NCBI GenBank assembly: GCA_035578155.1 | Contig: JAPWDM010000017.1 | Span: 768,001 to 832,000, forward strand | Length of the DNA: 64,000 nucleotides | Direction of reading: 5' to 3' | Origin: Brachynemurus nebulosus | Taxonomy: Eukaryota > Arthropoda > Insecta > Neuroptera > Myrmeleontidae | Shown: piece by piece, positions 50,690 through 64,000 of the stretch | Layout: every line of letters begins with the position of its first letter | Position numbering within the stretch: the first letter of the stretch is position 1 | Program-made: the position numbers and the translations under genes | Notes under the pieces: generated by a model | The model's input: only the letters and a program-made list of their open reading frames with translations | What the model was told of the DNA's origin: nothing | The model's database searches: none

Positions 50690-50945
50690 GGCCTGCTAAA
50701 GCTAATTCACTGTAGTTGTACGGGAGATTGTGCAACAAGACTGTTCCTGCAGGAAGACAGGGCTTGAATGCAACAACCTGTGTAAACAGTGCAACGGAGA
50801 GAGTTGTTCAAATCGTAAAACAATAAACATGAACAGAATCGACGAAGACAGTGAAGATGAAGATGGTCCAGAACCGATGAACGATAATGGAGTAGGTGAA
50901 AATGAAGGTAATGACGAACCGGAAGATGATGTGTGTGACTACTAA
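50690..50945 (+). pseudogene. Cysteine-rich (CXC-like) gene fragment
   Basis: One frame has PEGLLKLIHCSCTGDCATR; a frame change near 50735 leads to QDCSCRKTGLECNNLCKQCN and GESCSN, then an acidic tail (DSEDEDGPEP) to a TAA at 50943. The cysteine spacing resembles the tesmin/CXC-like clusters found at the C-termini of some insect transposon-associated proteins. No upstream domain is visible, so this is the end of a broken gene. Part of the upstream DNA (50530-50628) is duplicated at 48431-48525. Confidence 0.6.
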
Positions 50946-52270
50946 GTAGCCTAACTTGCTCAGAACTGTACACTACAGATTACACGATAGAGATAATAGT
51001 GCCGGTTCTGTATTCTGTGGTCACGACTTTATTTATTATAGGGACTCTACTGCAAGTTTCTTCCAAGTGCTTGGTATCATGAACGTTCCCAATCTGTCAT
51101 AGCTTCATGACATTCGTAACACTCCTGTTTCTTGGTTTTATACATCTATTTTTTAATAGACTGTATTATCAATAAGATACTGCTTTAAAATGTCACCAGT
51201 AGATTGATTGAGTTTGCGCTGACGTCACCGACTCATGTAATTACAATGCAAATTTAAGTTACGAAAATGTGCACGGCGACACATGTTAAATTAATGGAAC
51301 TCCAATAAATAATACATATAAACGTACACAAGATGGAAGACTAAGAAATAAGGAATCCAGCAAAACCTGGATACTCAAGTGTCTTTAGCCTCGGCGAGAA
51401 TACCTCAAAGTTCCGTCGTATCATTAAGATATATAATTGTCCGATATGAATGAAAAGAGTATTGTATGCAGTTATTTTAACATGGATGTAGTTTTGAAAA
51501 ATTCGTAATCTTTAAAAATTGATATAAAAAAAATGTGATAGTTGACGTATGATCTAGTACAGACTACGTACTACGCGGGAATTGACATTACTAATTTCCA
51601 TCAATTCTCGCGCAGTTTTTAATTAGTGTGTGCATGAGCCTACATCATTTAGAAGTAAGTGGTGAGGCCAACGACTGCACTCATTATATTGTCTAGTTTG
51701 TTTAATTTATCCAAAGTATACTCAGTGTCATATTATTCTACAATTTAAATAGTATTTTATTTTAATTTTTTTTTTTAAATTTTAATTTGGTTATGTTTTT
51801 TGGCTTAGGTACAGATAATCGCAAGTGAGTAAACCAGATAAATAGCTAGTGTTTGTTCTTGTTTCTAGGTATACCTGTTAAGCGATAAAACATATCCATG
51901 ACTCCAGGTTTTTCTGTGCAACGGAGTAAATTTTTTCTTAGCTTTATAATTTTAGTACTTTTTATGTTGGTTCGTTGGCATATCACACACTCAAACTAGC
52001 GGCCCAGTACAGACCCGTCACATTTTGGTTATTTTTTCATTGTTTTGCAAAAACTATTTTTCAAATGGGTAATGGCTAATTAGTAAAATATTTGCATACG
52101 TCTGTGCAGACTTTACTTCATTTTGATATCGTAGATTCAAATTTCATTTTTTGTTTGTGTATTTTAATAAATTTTTATTCTTTACGAGTCTATACTCGTG
52201 CTTGTTATTCTATACATATACATATATTTTTAAAATGACAATATTTTGATTTAAAAAATTCTACCTATTA
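50946..52270. other. Non-coding region
   Basis: No gene. 51108-51150 (CTTCATGACATTCGTAACAC) recurs near 39931. Otherwise AT-rich unique sequence. Confidence 0.5.
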
Positions 52271-52464
52271 CAGATTTTTAGTCGAATGTTTCAACTGAAA
52301 AAATTAGACATACAACCTATACGATAAGAACGGGACAAAGCGAGAGTAGGGGCGCTATCTGTTTTCGGACCCGTAGAACACGATTCTGAAGAAAAAAAGT
52401 GAAATGATTTTTTGTTAAAAGACAAAATATACATACAAAAACTTACAGAATTATAATTAAACAT

Positions 52465-52563
<99 letters not shown>

Positions 52564-53800
52564 CTACCTTTTGACATGTGTAGGGCCCCCTATGGACGGG
52601 AGGAGCTGAAATTTGGTAAGTGGGGCTCAGTTCAATGCACAACAATACTATCAAGGTGGGGTCAAACTTGGGGTAAATTTTGGATACGACCCAAACTTTA
52701 AGGGTGTGGTGGAGGGAATAAAACAATAAAACTTGTCAAAACCGGTTGGAAATAATCTTTCGGACAATTATCTACAACATATCCAAAATTCAGCCTCCTA
52801 GGGTGATTTTGAGGGAGTAGAGAGGAAAAAAGTGTTTTGGCTGGATCTAACATGCCCACAGCCCCCAGAATTAACGTAGAGGGTTGAAATTTGGTACGTT
52901 GATAGAGTTCGTACCTAGGGTCTGCTTTTTGGAGGTCTTAATATTTTATCTCCACCGCCATCATTTTTAAGCTACAATTTCATGCTTTTTCGACGTTTTC
53001 GAAGTTTGTACCACTCGCATAGGTCACCCAAATAAACCTAGAGGCCTGAAATTTTGTATTCGGATTGAGTTAGCATGAAGGGTGTGCTTTTGGGGGTCTC
53101 AGCTTTTAACCATTACCCTCACCATTTTTATACCAAAGAAAACATGATTTTTCTTGTTTTTTAGCAGTTTTGTCAGGGTCAAAATATCTTCAAAGAAACC
53201 TAGAGGGCTGAAATTTCGTGTATAGGTTAAGTTAACAGCCAGCTACTGCTTTTTGGAGGTTTCAACTTTTAACCCTTACCCCCATGATTTTTACGCCAAT
53301 GTTTCCATGATTTTTTTCTTTTCTTTCTAACACGCCTAGAGACTCTCTGAGTCAGGGCCGGATTAACCCTGAGTCCGCCCCTAGGCATCTTGAAATATGC
53401 CGCTCCTACCTTTTATTTGAAAAAAAGGAAATCTTAAAAAAAAACGTCAATCACAAATTTTTCTGCCCTGTTTTAAAAACTTGCCGCCTCTTTTCCTACC
53501 ATTTTACAAACTTTCTCTTAAAAAAAAAGAAAAAAAAAACGTTAACACTCATTTTTCCGTCCTATTTTAAAAATTTACCGCCCTTAAAAATCTCCCGCCC
53601 CTAGGCCATGGCCTAGGGTGGCCTATTGGCTAAGCTGGCCCTGCTCTGAGTAAAACTAGAGGGCTGAAATTTTGTACACGTATTGACTTAGTATCCAGTT
53701 AGGGCCTTTTACGGATTCCACATTACCTTGCCCTCCACTTCTCCCATTTTTAAATCGGAATTCAATGGTATTGTTATATCTGTTTAAAATGATTTAATAT
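52271..53800 (-). repeat. Dispersed repeat family A, copy 6 (reverse)
   Basis: Hairpin end at 52272-52310, CGGACCCGTAGAACACGAT at 52367, (TA)n at 52470-52561 and the 160-bp units to about 53785. More diverged than copies 1, 4 and 5. A hAT MITE is inserted at 53353-53643. Confidence 0.82.
53353..53643. mobile_element. hAT MITE with perfect 8-bp duplication
   Basis: Ends CAGGGCCGGATTAACC and, opposite strand, CAGGGCCAGCTTAGCC; flanked by CTCTGAGT at 53345-53352 and 53644-53651. 291 bp, non-coding. Confidence 0.93.
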
Positions 53801-54676
53801 TAATTCCAGTAGGTATCGTAAATTTAAAAGAATACGTTGCCAGTGGGGTGTTGCACACAGCTTTCTCGTACTCGTAAAAGAATTTAAAATATTATTCTAC
53901 CAAATATATATACCCTGAAATTATAATTTCGCCTTAAAGTTCATAAAAAAAATGTTGTAACTCAAAATACTTAAAGGCTAAATTATAAAATAATAGCAAA
54001 AATATTTTAGAAACTAACCCCCAAAATACTTTAAAAAATTGAGCGAAGTAGGACAAGCAGTAAATAAGATATTGACATTTAATGGAATTTCACGGTAGCA
54101 CCGTGGATACTATTACTCCGAATGCAATGAAATTTGTAGGGGACCATTTAGAAACTAGACCGCATAATTTCTGACAATTTCATAAAAAAGAATTGAATAG
54201 TTCAGAAGTTATGCCACTTGGTGCAATTTAGTATATTAATGGAATGACATGGTAGCAGCGTAGCTACCGTTACTTCGATTTCGATTAAATTCATAGGGGA
54301 CCATCTAGGAACCAATCTGCATAATTTCTGAAAATTTTATTAAAAACAATCACTTCAGAATAGTTCAGAAGTTATGCCACTTGGTGCAAACAGGCGACAC
54401 ACAGACGGACAGACAGACGGACGGACGGACAGACACAAAACCAAAATTGTTCAGGAAGCTCTAAAACGTAAAATGTGCGTAAAAAATTTTACTTTGGAGG
54501 GAAAAAATTTTTTATTTTTTAAAAATGATCACAATGCTTCCGCTACTTTAGTAGTCTCGGAAGCAAAAGTGAATTAAATGTTATAATTAGGTATCGGACA
54601 TTTTTTGGATCAAATAGTATCGTGTTTTGTATATGTAGGCAGATAGACAGATAATATGTGTCAATGTGTGAGTTGT
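53801..54676. other. Non-coding region
   Basis: 53826-53885 is an arm fragment of the palindrome at 44423-45074. 54060-54300 has two related segments (GGAATTTCACGGTAGCACCG / GGAATGACATGGTAGCAGCG), each followed by a GTTATGCCACTTGGTGCAA-type block. A (GACG/GACA)n run at 54403-54435. No gene. Confidence 0.5.
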
Positions 54677-55990
<1,314 letters not shown>

Positions 55991-56004
55991 TATATATTTA
56001 TATA

Positions 56005-57595
56005 CTCCTCAAAACAAAATAAGGGCCACTTGAAAGTTTGTATTTTAAAACTGATTTATGTCGATCCACGTCAAAATAACTTTTCTAAATGACTGTTGTT
56101 ATGATATTAAGTGGTTGAGTAAATGATAACAGTTAGGTTTAAGTGATATTATTGTTGAGGGGAAGATTTAAACGTTTTTTTGTCTCGCACAGCGTCAAGT
56201 GGTTAGATTTACTTATTTTTTTGAATTTGATTTTAAATTAGTTTGCGCTAGATTATTGATTGCTGAGGTTGTTTTTTGAAGTTTGGCGTGTTATTCAATC
56301 ATTTATTTTTACAATGCCGAGAATTCGACACCATATGGACGAAGCTACTGCTACCAGAGCCGTAACGATGATTGAGGGTGGTCAATCTCAACGTTCCGTG
56401 GCTCTGCAGTTGGGTTGTTCACGAAGGGCTATTCAAAATGTTTGGAATCGGTATCAGCAGACCGGTAGTGTAACCCGGCGCCGTGGCTCAGGAAGAGTTC
56501 GTGCTATCATTGCCCGTGAAAAGCATTACATTCGACTGTGTGCACGACGTGAGCCGACTGTTACCGCAGGTACTCTGCAAAATCGCTTACATCGATCTAC
56601 TGGTACTGTTGTCAGTAATCAGACCATACGAAATCGTTTGCATGAAGACCAACAACGTTCAAGAAGACCAGTAATCCGTACCAAACTGACCGGAGCGCAT
56701 CGTGCAAACCGTTTAAGATTTGTACGTGAACACCTTGAATGGGGCTTGGAGGAATGGCGTCACGTACTCTTCACGGATGAGTGCAAGGTGAAGTTTTTTA
56801 GTGATGATCGACGTATAAGAGTGTGGAGAAGAAGTGGGGAAAGGTTTTCTGATCGTCACATTCATGAACGTGACAGATTTGGCGGTCCTAATATCATGGT
56901 CTGGGGTGGAATTAGTTTGCAAGACAAAACTGAGCTTGTTTTCCTGAACGAGGGTACTGTAACGGCTCAAAGTTACATCGAACAGGTTGTCAGACCCCAT
57001 GTGATCCCCTTTGCATAACGAGCGGCCGACGGATTTATCCTGATGCAGGATAATGCCCGAGCGCATACCGGTCGAGCGACGACAACTGTCCTTAGGGAGG
57101 CTAATATACAGGTTTTACCGTGGCCTGAAAATAGCCCTGACTTGAACCCAATCGAACATCTTTGGGATCAATTAAAACGGCGAGTCAGAGCAGCCGACGA
57201 GGATGTGCACACCCAACAGCAACTGATTGATGTCTTGAGAAGAGATTCCTGATGAAACCGTTAGGCATCTTATTGAAAGCAAGCCGAGGAGGCTTCAAGA
57301 ATGTGTTTTAAAAAGGGGAGGGCATACTCGATATTAAATCACCGAAAAGTTGCATAATGTGTGCTTTTACTCAAAGCGTGAACGTTTGTTGATGACTGTA
57401 AAAATGACTATAAAAATTATAAAATCCTAAAAAAATGTAATTATGGATTAATTTTTTATTTAATCTTATTAAAATTAATTTTATTTAGTAAAAAATTAGT
57501 TCCTTAATTAAATGTAAGCATACTTTATACTGTAACTTATATAAAAACAAACTTATGCAGCAAAACATGAGTGGCCCTTATTTTGTTTTGAGTAG
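56005..57595 (+). mobile_element. Tc1-like transposon, nearly full length
   Basis: Inverted ends CTCCTCAAAACAAAATAAGG (56005) and, opposite strand, CTACTCAAAACAAAATAAGG (57595), each preceded by TA. 1591 bp, with one transposase gene. It starts just after the foldback element, in TA-rich DNA. Confidence 0.92.
56314..57337 (+). pseudogene. Tc1 transposase (DD34E), lightly damaged
   Basis: Start chosen at MPRIRHHMDEATATR (56314). Bipartite DNA-binding helix-turn-helix region (GGQSQRSVALQLGCSRRAIQ; VSNQTIRNRLHE), then the catalytic domain: Asp in LFTDECKV, the GGPNIMVWGGIS block, Asp in LMQDNARAH and Glu in NPIEHLWD. An in-frame TAA at 57016-57018 and a small deletion/frameshift near 57237-57252 inactivate it; the remaining C-terminus (HLIESKPRRLQECV) ends at TAA 57335-57337. 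Only two lesions suggests a fairly recent insertion. Confidence 0.92.
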
Positions 57596-57639
57596 TATAT
57601 ATACAATATAATATATTATATTGTATATTTATATATACA

Positions 57640-58082
<443 letters not shown>

Positions 58083-58119
58083 AACTTAAAAAATATTATT
58101 AATGTCGATCAGTTTTTAT

Positions 58120-58520
58120 TTATAAAATAAGAATTTTGGATTTCTAGGAAAGAAAAAATATTTTCATAAAGGCCTTCCAGTTCACTATTTTAGGTCCTTT
58201 TTTAATATTTAAAAATAAAACACAAAGGCTATTGGTGGATAAGCATGGGTAGGAATGCCCTCATACGAACTGTGTTGGTTTTTTTCCTGCTAATTACTAT
58301 CGACATAAAATTGGAATTTACTGAGATTCAGCCCTTAAAGTCTTAAACCCTTTTTTTAAAGCCCCGATCAGCCGGACACTTATCATCAGTTTTGAAAATA
58401 CTAAAATGACAATCCGCCTGTACTCTTTCAATTACATTTAGATATTTTGAAAATACCGAAGATGTAGCGAAAAATTCGACTCCCGTGATCGGGCCCCGCT
58501 GCTCGCGGCGTTTATTCTTT
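58120..58520 (+). repeat. Dispersed repeat family B
   Basis: Same order as 29730-30150, ending GCTGCTCGCGGCG followed by T-rich sequence; more diverged. Confidence 0.78.
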
Positions 58521-59269
58521 TTCTATTTCTATTTTTATTTTAATATTTTTTGAAAATTTTATAAAAGTGAGAGAAATAGAAAAGTCAATTTACATTGAAA
58601 AATATTACTACGTTTTCTATTTAGATCTGGAAGTAATTATTACCGAAAAGGATGTGGTATTTTTATCTAGTTTTTGTGGAGATGGGTGAGATTGAAAGTA
58701 AAAATCATACATATGTAATACCTATCTAATGGTAAGTATAATATTGTGTGTACGAAGAAAATATAATTTTGTTTTGAAATTATTATGCGATTGCTTAATT
58801 AAAGCATAAGTGATAAGGTATGCTTTTAAATTCTGTGAATTTAACTAAGATTTTCGAAGATATGCTATTTGTGTGAAAACACTGAAAATAGTAATTTCTA
58901 GATTACCCACTACATGTTGTCAGATTTATTTTTAATATTTGAACCTAATAATTAACTGATTGCTAAAAATTAAGCGTTTAAATTTGAATTGCCATAGATT
59001 AGACATCGCAATTAGGTGCACATGATTTTTATAGATTTTTATATAAAATTTGTACGTATTTTTTTAGAATTAAATGTGATTTTTTATCATTGTATATTTA
59101 GGTATATATATATCAATGTAGGTACAATATGGGTATATACATATCTCGTGCTCGTATGTATACATACATATATTGTAAAGTCATGCGTTGATGTTTTAAA
59201 TTTTGTAGTAAGTATATAATGAGTAGATCAGATAGATTAGCAAATGTTTTGTTTTACTATGATCGCATG
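58521..59269. other. Upstream region of the NCKX gene
   Basis: No coding sequence or known repeat; AT-rich. Possible distal regulatory DNA, but no specific site can be named. Confidence 0.45.
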
Positions 59270-59511
59270 GTTGGAATATCACAATTTGGCGGTGGTCGCG
59301 TTATAGAGTTAACAGTGCGCGAGTTGGTGCAGTAATACTTTGACGCTTGCGCTTAGTCCTGATCTATCGAACGGTGCTCCACCCCCTCCGGTGAACAACG
59401 CGTTCCATCGCGGAGCACCAGTCGAGCCCGGCCAGCGCTGCGAACTATGCCTGCAGCTGAGGCAAAAACCTGTACCCAGCCTAGCATCGAACCTTTGCCG
59501 TCGTCTACACA
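59270..59511 (+). promoter_or_regulatory. GC-rich 5' leader/promoter of the NCKX gene
   Basis: Base composition changes sharply (GGCGGTGGTCGCG at 59289; CGGTGCTCCACCCCCTCCGG at 59371). No TATA box is seen. It probably contains the transcription start and the untranslated leader; open frames here are not conserved-looking. Confidence 0.5.
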
Positions 59512-60294
59512 ATGACACCTTCTTCACGGCATTTACTGATAACCCTCGTTCTACTTTTCTATGTTGGTCTTTCTTCTCAAACGGGGCATCTTCATCCGGA
59601 AGAAAATCAAGATCAAAATTCTTTGAATGAAGAGGAAACTGGCAATATTACTACTGATTTTGAACTACTCTATGGAAACACTTCTTATCACAATCATACT
59701 GAAGAAAAGCGTCCGTTATTTCCTACTGATCTTTTTTCGCTTGAACAACGGCGAAAAGGTGCCGTTATTTTACACATTCTTGGTGTTGTGTATATGTTTG
59801 TGGCACTTGCAATTGTTTGTGATGAATTCTTCGTGCCGTCCCTGGATGTCATCATCGAAAAATTGGCAATCGCGGATGATGTTGCTGGGGCCACGTTTAT
59901 GGCAGCTGGTGGCTCAGCACCCGAACTGTTTACAAGCGTTATAGGTGTGTTTGTATCGTTTGATGATGTCGGAATTGGTACCATTGTGGGTTCGGCTGTA
60001 TTTAATATTTTATTTGTGATTGGAATGTGCGCGTTATTTTCACGTAGTATTTTAACACTTACGTGGTGGCCGCTTTTTCGGGATTGTTCATTTTATTCAG
60101 CCAGTCTTATTACATTGATTATTTTCTTTAGAGACAATAAAATTTATTGGTACGAGGCATTAATTTTATTTTGTTTCTATTTGGCCTACGTAAGCTTTAT
60201 GAAGTGGAATCAACCCGTAGAAAGATATGTCAAGCGTCACTTATATAGAAATAAAGTTACAAGAGTTCGAAGTACGGATCAGTTAATGCCTACG
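59512..60294 (+). CDS. K+-dependent Na+/Ca2+ exchanger (NCKX/SLC24), first coding exon
   Basis: Plasma-membrane exchanger that moves calcium and potassium out against sodium. This exon encodes residues 1-261. A hydrophobic signal-like segment at 8-20 is followed by a glycosylated loop (NIT 45, NTS 56, NHT 61), a membrane segment at 85-103, and the alpha-1 repeat (about 119-175) with GSAPEL at 134-139 and GSAVFN at 160-165, the ion-binding signatures of the family. Further membrane segments lie near 193-208 and 213-231, then the start of the cytosolic loop ([14 protein letters not shown]). The exon ends in phase 0 at CCTACG|GTAAGT. The second repeat must lie beyond the window. Closest in style to insect Nckx30C-type proteins. 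Confidence 0.93.
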
Positions 60295-61830
60295 GTAAGT
60301 GTATTTTTCACTTTCAATTTTTCAACATAAAAACTAGGTACCTATTGTTTACTTTGTCAGTTGTAAGATTGTAAGTACATGTATATGTAAAAGGCCTAAT
60401 ATCAAATAGCTTATCCTCCAGTTATATGTGTAATATTTTCATAATGCACACCTTTAAATGTTGTGGCATATATCATAATCTTTTTCTATGGAGTGCTTCA
60501 CCTTACGTATTTTAAATGTTAGTAATGCAATTAATAATATAACTACAAATTTGTGCTAAATTGAGTTAGCAACCTGCACCTTATAGTAACGCATAAACAG
60601 TACATAGTTGGTACATGCTGGTATAAATACTATATACTATATACATGTATCTAGCAACAACATATTATGTTTAACTTTTTAACTTGGCAAAAGGAGCCAG
60701 GATAAGTTTTTATTAAACGGAAAAATTGTACTACAGTTTGAAATTACACCTTATTTCCAATAGTTCTTCACATATTTACTATAATTTAGATGCATTTTGA
60801 TCGAAAGAAAAGTTGTTTAGCTTGCAAACTGTAGCAAAACCATTCAAGTTCTACGTTTGCAGTGTTTTCTCTGCATTTTAAACACACTGAAATTCTAAAT
60901 TTTATATAAATTTAGAATTTAGTTTCAATTCCCATTATACAATTTTTGAACTGTGCTATACTAAGCTCTATCGTAGATTTCATTTTTGTAAAATATCCTT
61001 TCGATGATTAATAAGTAATGTTAAAACAGTTTTGATTTCCTAAGGTAATTCTCAACAGGGTACTTTACCAAGTGTAAGCAAAATTTTGTGATTTTTTGAG
61101 TTTGCATGCTGATCGACGCTTATTGTTAGTGATTAAATTTTATTTAAAAAATATCTTTTGATAGTATAGTTATAAAAGAAATGATTTTTATCAAAATATA
61201 ATAAACATTTAAACATTGTTTTAGTAAAAGGCATTTTATAGCACAGGTTTAAAATTACAAGTAGGTCAAATATTTTAATGTAGATACATTAAAATAAATG
61301 GGTGACTCAAATAATAAATTTGTTACATATATATTTTAGTATTAAATTAATTTGTACTGCAGTGTCCTTAATAATAAAAAATAAAATCTAGTATGTATAT
61401 TATAGTTTTACACAGAAAACTATTATATAATGGCACTTGTATAATTAATAATTTTTGTAATTATTAGCTTTGTACTTTAGAATTACGCTTACTTTGCAAT
61501 TTTAGTTTAAAAAATAAAGAAACTTTTAGTTTGAGTTAGTTTTGAAAAATACTGTATAACCTTGTGTAGCAGCATTGAAAATTGCAAAAAAAGAAAAAAA
61601 TACAAATTACCTGAAGAGTAAATATGTCAGAAGGGCAACTGTAAATCCTAAATTTAAGAAATTACGAAAGGGCCTATAAAAATAGAATCTATGCGTTTAC
61701 TATATCTATTTATGTTTCCGTTTAAAAGAAGAAAATATAGAAAAATTGCTTGTAAGGAGTAAATTTAATAGATTTGAACGTTACTTTATGTTATTTCATA
61801 TTTGCTATTAATATAAATAAAAACATTTAA

Positions 61831-61970
61831 CTTTGCAAAAAACACCAATTTTATTTTATAAGTATTGTGACATGTTTCGATCAGTATGATCATTATCCAA
61901 AAGTTTGTTTGATAATGGTCATATTGATCGAAACGGGTCACAATACTTATAAAAGTGTTTTTTTGCAAAG
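61831..61970. repeat. Long near-perfect hairpin in the NCKX intron
   Basis: CTTTGCAAAAAACAC at 61831 pairs with GTGTTTTTTTGCAAAG ending at 61970, and TTATAAGTATTGTGAC with GTCACAATACTTATAA. The inner stem continues to a loop near 61900-61912. Total about 140 bp. Either a tiny MITE or a transcribed hairpin. Confidence 0.85.
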
Positions 61971-63852
61971 TAATTTATTAACAAGGGGAGTAAAATTGAA
62001 ATTTAATTTGTTAACAAAATGATCTGTTGTAGAAAGTTCTAATTATTAAGTTATCTCAGTTAATCTTAAAGCTATTACTAGAATATTAGCTGTTTATAAT
62101 TTCCTATTTTTTTCCAAATTTTTTCAACATGTAGTGCTTAATTTTTTCTTTTTGTCAAAAAACATTAATGTTTGCAAAAAAGATTTTTAAAATTTGATTT
62201 AGTTAAACAATTGGGTCAGCATAAAACGTGTTTTTTGTTATCCTAAATTCTGAAATCTACTGGTATGTTTGTAAAAGTAAATATTTTTTTAAGCTATTTT
62301 ACGAAGCAAATTTACATTATTTAAAAAGAAAATTCCTATATTTTTTGAATAGATACGAAATTTGATAAAAAAAAAAAAATTATTATTGTATTCATGAAAA
62401 AAGATAATTTTATTTGAATTAGAACTAGATTTAATTTTTAAACAGCTGTGATGAACAGGTCTGCGATGAATAAAAGATATTCAAATTGTATTTTCTATTT
62501 TAAGTAATTTCAGTTCATGTTTTTATCTATAAATCCTTATTAGAATATGAACTAGTTTAAGTCAATAAACTAGTAACCGTATAAATTTTCGCATATGATA
62601 TATTTATGTCATGGTTAATTTTACCTGTGTATAAACAAACTTTCAAAGAATATTTAATCAATCATATTTAGCTGGTCATCTTATTATTTTGTTAATTAAA
62701 TAGATGATTTCCGCCAAACGAGAAATGTGATTTAAATTGATATCCGGTAATAGTTTTATTTTCTATTATCACCAATAAATACATATTATTGTATTGCGTA
62801 GTACATGAACTTTTTTTGATTTACTAGTATTACAATACACAAAGCTTTTGCATGTGATAACAGTATTATTTATACTACATCCGGTTGATGGATACAAGGC
62901 TTTTAGTTAGTTTTCATTAAAAAAAATACAGCACTATAAAAAAAAACTTCCGACAAGGATTAAAATTTTATGAAAATTTAAAAAAAAGGTTTTTGTGTAT
63001 TATGTTACATTAACGAGTCAGTTGTTCGTAAAAAATGAAAGGCTTAAGTTACTTAATGATAAAAAAGTAAAATATAAATTTAAAATCACTATATTGAAGA
63101 TAGTAGGTAATTCTGGTCCTTTATTTTTTCTTGGTAAAACTTATATGTGGCTTAAGTTCCAACTCGGTAGGTTTTTCTTTTCTAATTTATTCGTGTTTAT
63201 TCTTTTTTTCGAATGTATGCAGGATTTTTAAGCTCTGGATAGTTTTTCTTCAAATGTATTATGCTATGCTATGCTATACTATTACTATATTTTGGAAACA
63301 GACACAGAGAAATGTATTTTTGTAAGTTGGGGTGTATGCATTACTGTGATCATATTGTGCTCTGTCGACCAAAATTACCAATATAAAGGATAGTTTTATA
63401 GTATAAATTTTTGTAAAAATGTTTTTTTTTTCTTTTTTAAATCCATAAATTAATCGGAAATGAATACTGTGTATCATAACTATCCTTTATTAGTAACACA
63501 GACCAATGAACACTATTATATTATATAATTAGACGGAGCGTAAAGCCAGTTTATAGGCAGTTTTTTGAGGCAGGGTGAGATTTAAGGAATATAATGCATT
63601 GTCCATTTTTCAACAGATAGGACTATAATTATTGCAGGACATAATTTGTATACGTAAATATTTTGAAAGTAAAACGAATACTACTTTTTTCTTTTAAAAT
63701 TTTGCAGTTTCTTCTCAAAAAGTTAAATTTTATTACATATCAATATTATATTTTGACAATAATTATTTGAAAACGTTACTACTTATACCACCGGTTATTG
63801 TATTGATTATTATATGGGTGTTTCATTCATACATTAATACAGTCAGTCTATA

Positions 63853-63855
<3 letters not shown>

Positions 63856-63925
<70 letters not shown>

Positions 63926-64000
63926 ATATATATATACCATGTGAGTTTTTTGAGAGTTGCCATTTCTATTACAACCAAATTTTTACGATAGAAATGGTAC
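63856..64000 (-). repeat. (TA)n plus single arm of the 43903 palindrome family
   Basis: (TA)n at 63856-63937, then CATGTGAGTTTTTTGAGAGT and TTGCCATTTCTATTA matching the inner arm at 44267-44310. The left side of this TA tract shows no matching arm. Confidence 0.75.

Larger units (their letters stand above)
60295..64000 (+). other. NCKX intron, partial
   Basis: Starts GTAAGTGTATTT; no acceptor-exon pair recognisable as NCKX before the window ends. Mostly unique AT-rich DNA with one long hairpin (61831-61970) and a (TA)n-linked repeat arm at the right edge. Confidence 0.8.

Noticed and set aside
59340..59630. Frame starting MTLALSPDLSNG before the NCKX start
   Set aside because: It is in a different frame from the exchanger, low-complexity proline/alanine rich, and lies in the GC-rich leader; at most an upstream ORF.

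Overview
The window is AT-rich, gene-poor animal DNA, most likely from an insect. It holds one host gene fragment, the first coding exon of a potassium-dependent sodium/calcium exchanger (NCKX/SLC24) at 59512-60294, which ends in a GTAAGT splice donor. Nearly everything else is transposable elements, foldback elements, tandem repeats and about eighteen (TA)n microsatellites.

The main structure is a 19.5-kb Polinton/Maverick DNA transposon at 9590-29094. It has inverted repeats of about 0.7 kb and a candidate 6-bp target duplication (GATAGA). Its gene set is protein-primed DNA polymerase B (+), an unknown small protein (-), integrase with a chromodomain (-), a possible fibre-like coiled-coil protein (-), a DUF8207-type protein (-), packaging ATPase (-), a phospholipase-A2-like capsid-associated protein running into an adenain-type protease (+), single-jelly-roll penton (+), a 53-residue protein (+), double-jelly-roll major capsid protein (+) and a terminal unknown (+). 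The ATPase, penton, 53-residue and fibre-like frames are open; the others carry stops, frameshifts, deletions or insertions. Four younger non-autonomous DNA transposons sit inside it (11645-12376 hAT; 13772-15267, 21094-22028 and 25110-25677, all TA-flanked). The one inside the polymerase gene carries seven perfect heat-shock-element-like motifs at a 102-103-bp period.

Layout: 1-8240, copies of a dispersed repeat (family A, built of about 160-bp diverged units plus a (TA)n tract) interrupted by a broken non-LTR retrotransposon with RNase H (1218-4260) and a Tigger/pogo transposon (4952-6533); 8241-9583, degraded LINE-like repeat; 9590-29094, Polinton; 29095-45545, repeats including a 120-bp tandem array, a mariner remnant, long-inverted-repeat elements, CAGGGTG-ended MITEs and TA-centred palindromes; 45546-53800, more copies of families A and B and a cysteine-rich gene fragment; 54677-58520, a 1.16-kb foldback element holding a tRNA-like SINE head, a nearly complete Tc1 element and another TA-centred palindrome; 58521-64000, upstream region, first coding exon and start of a long intron of the NCKX gene.

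Two themes recur. (TA)n tracts act as landing sites and as palindrome centres, and long inverted repeats are centred on them again and again. Small non-autonomous elements carrying arrays of short regulatory-looking motifs are inserted in or near genes. All family assignments come from reading motifs by eye; no database search was run.
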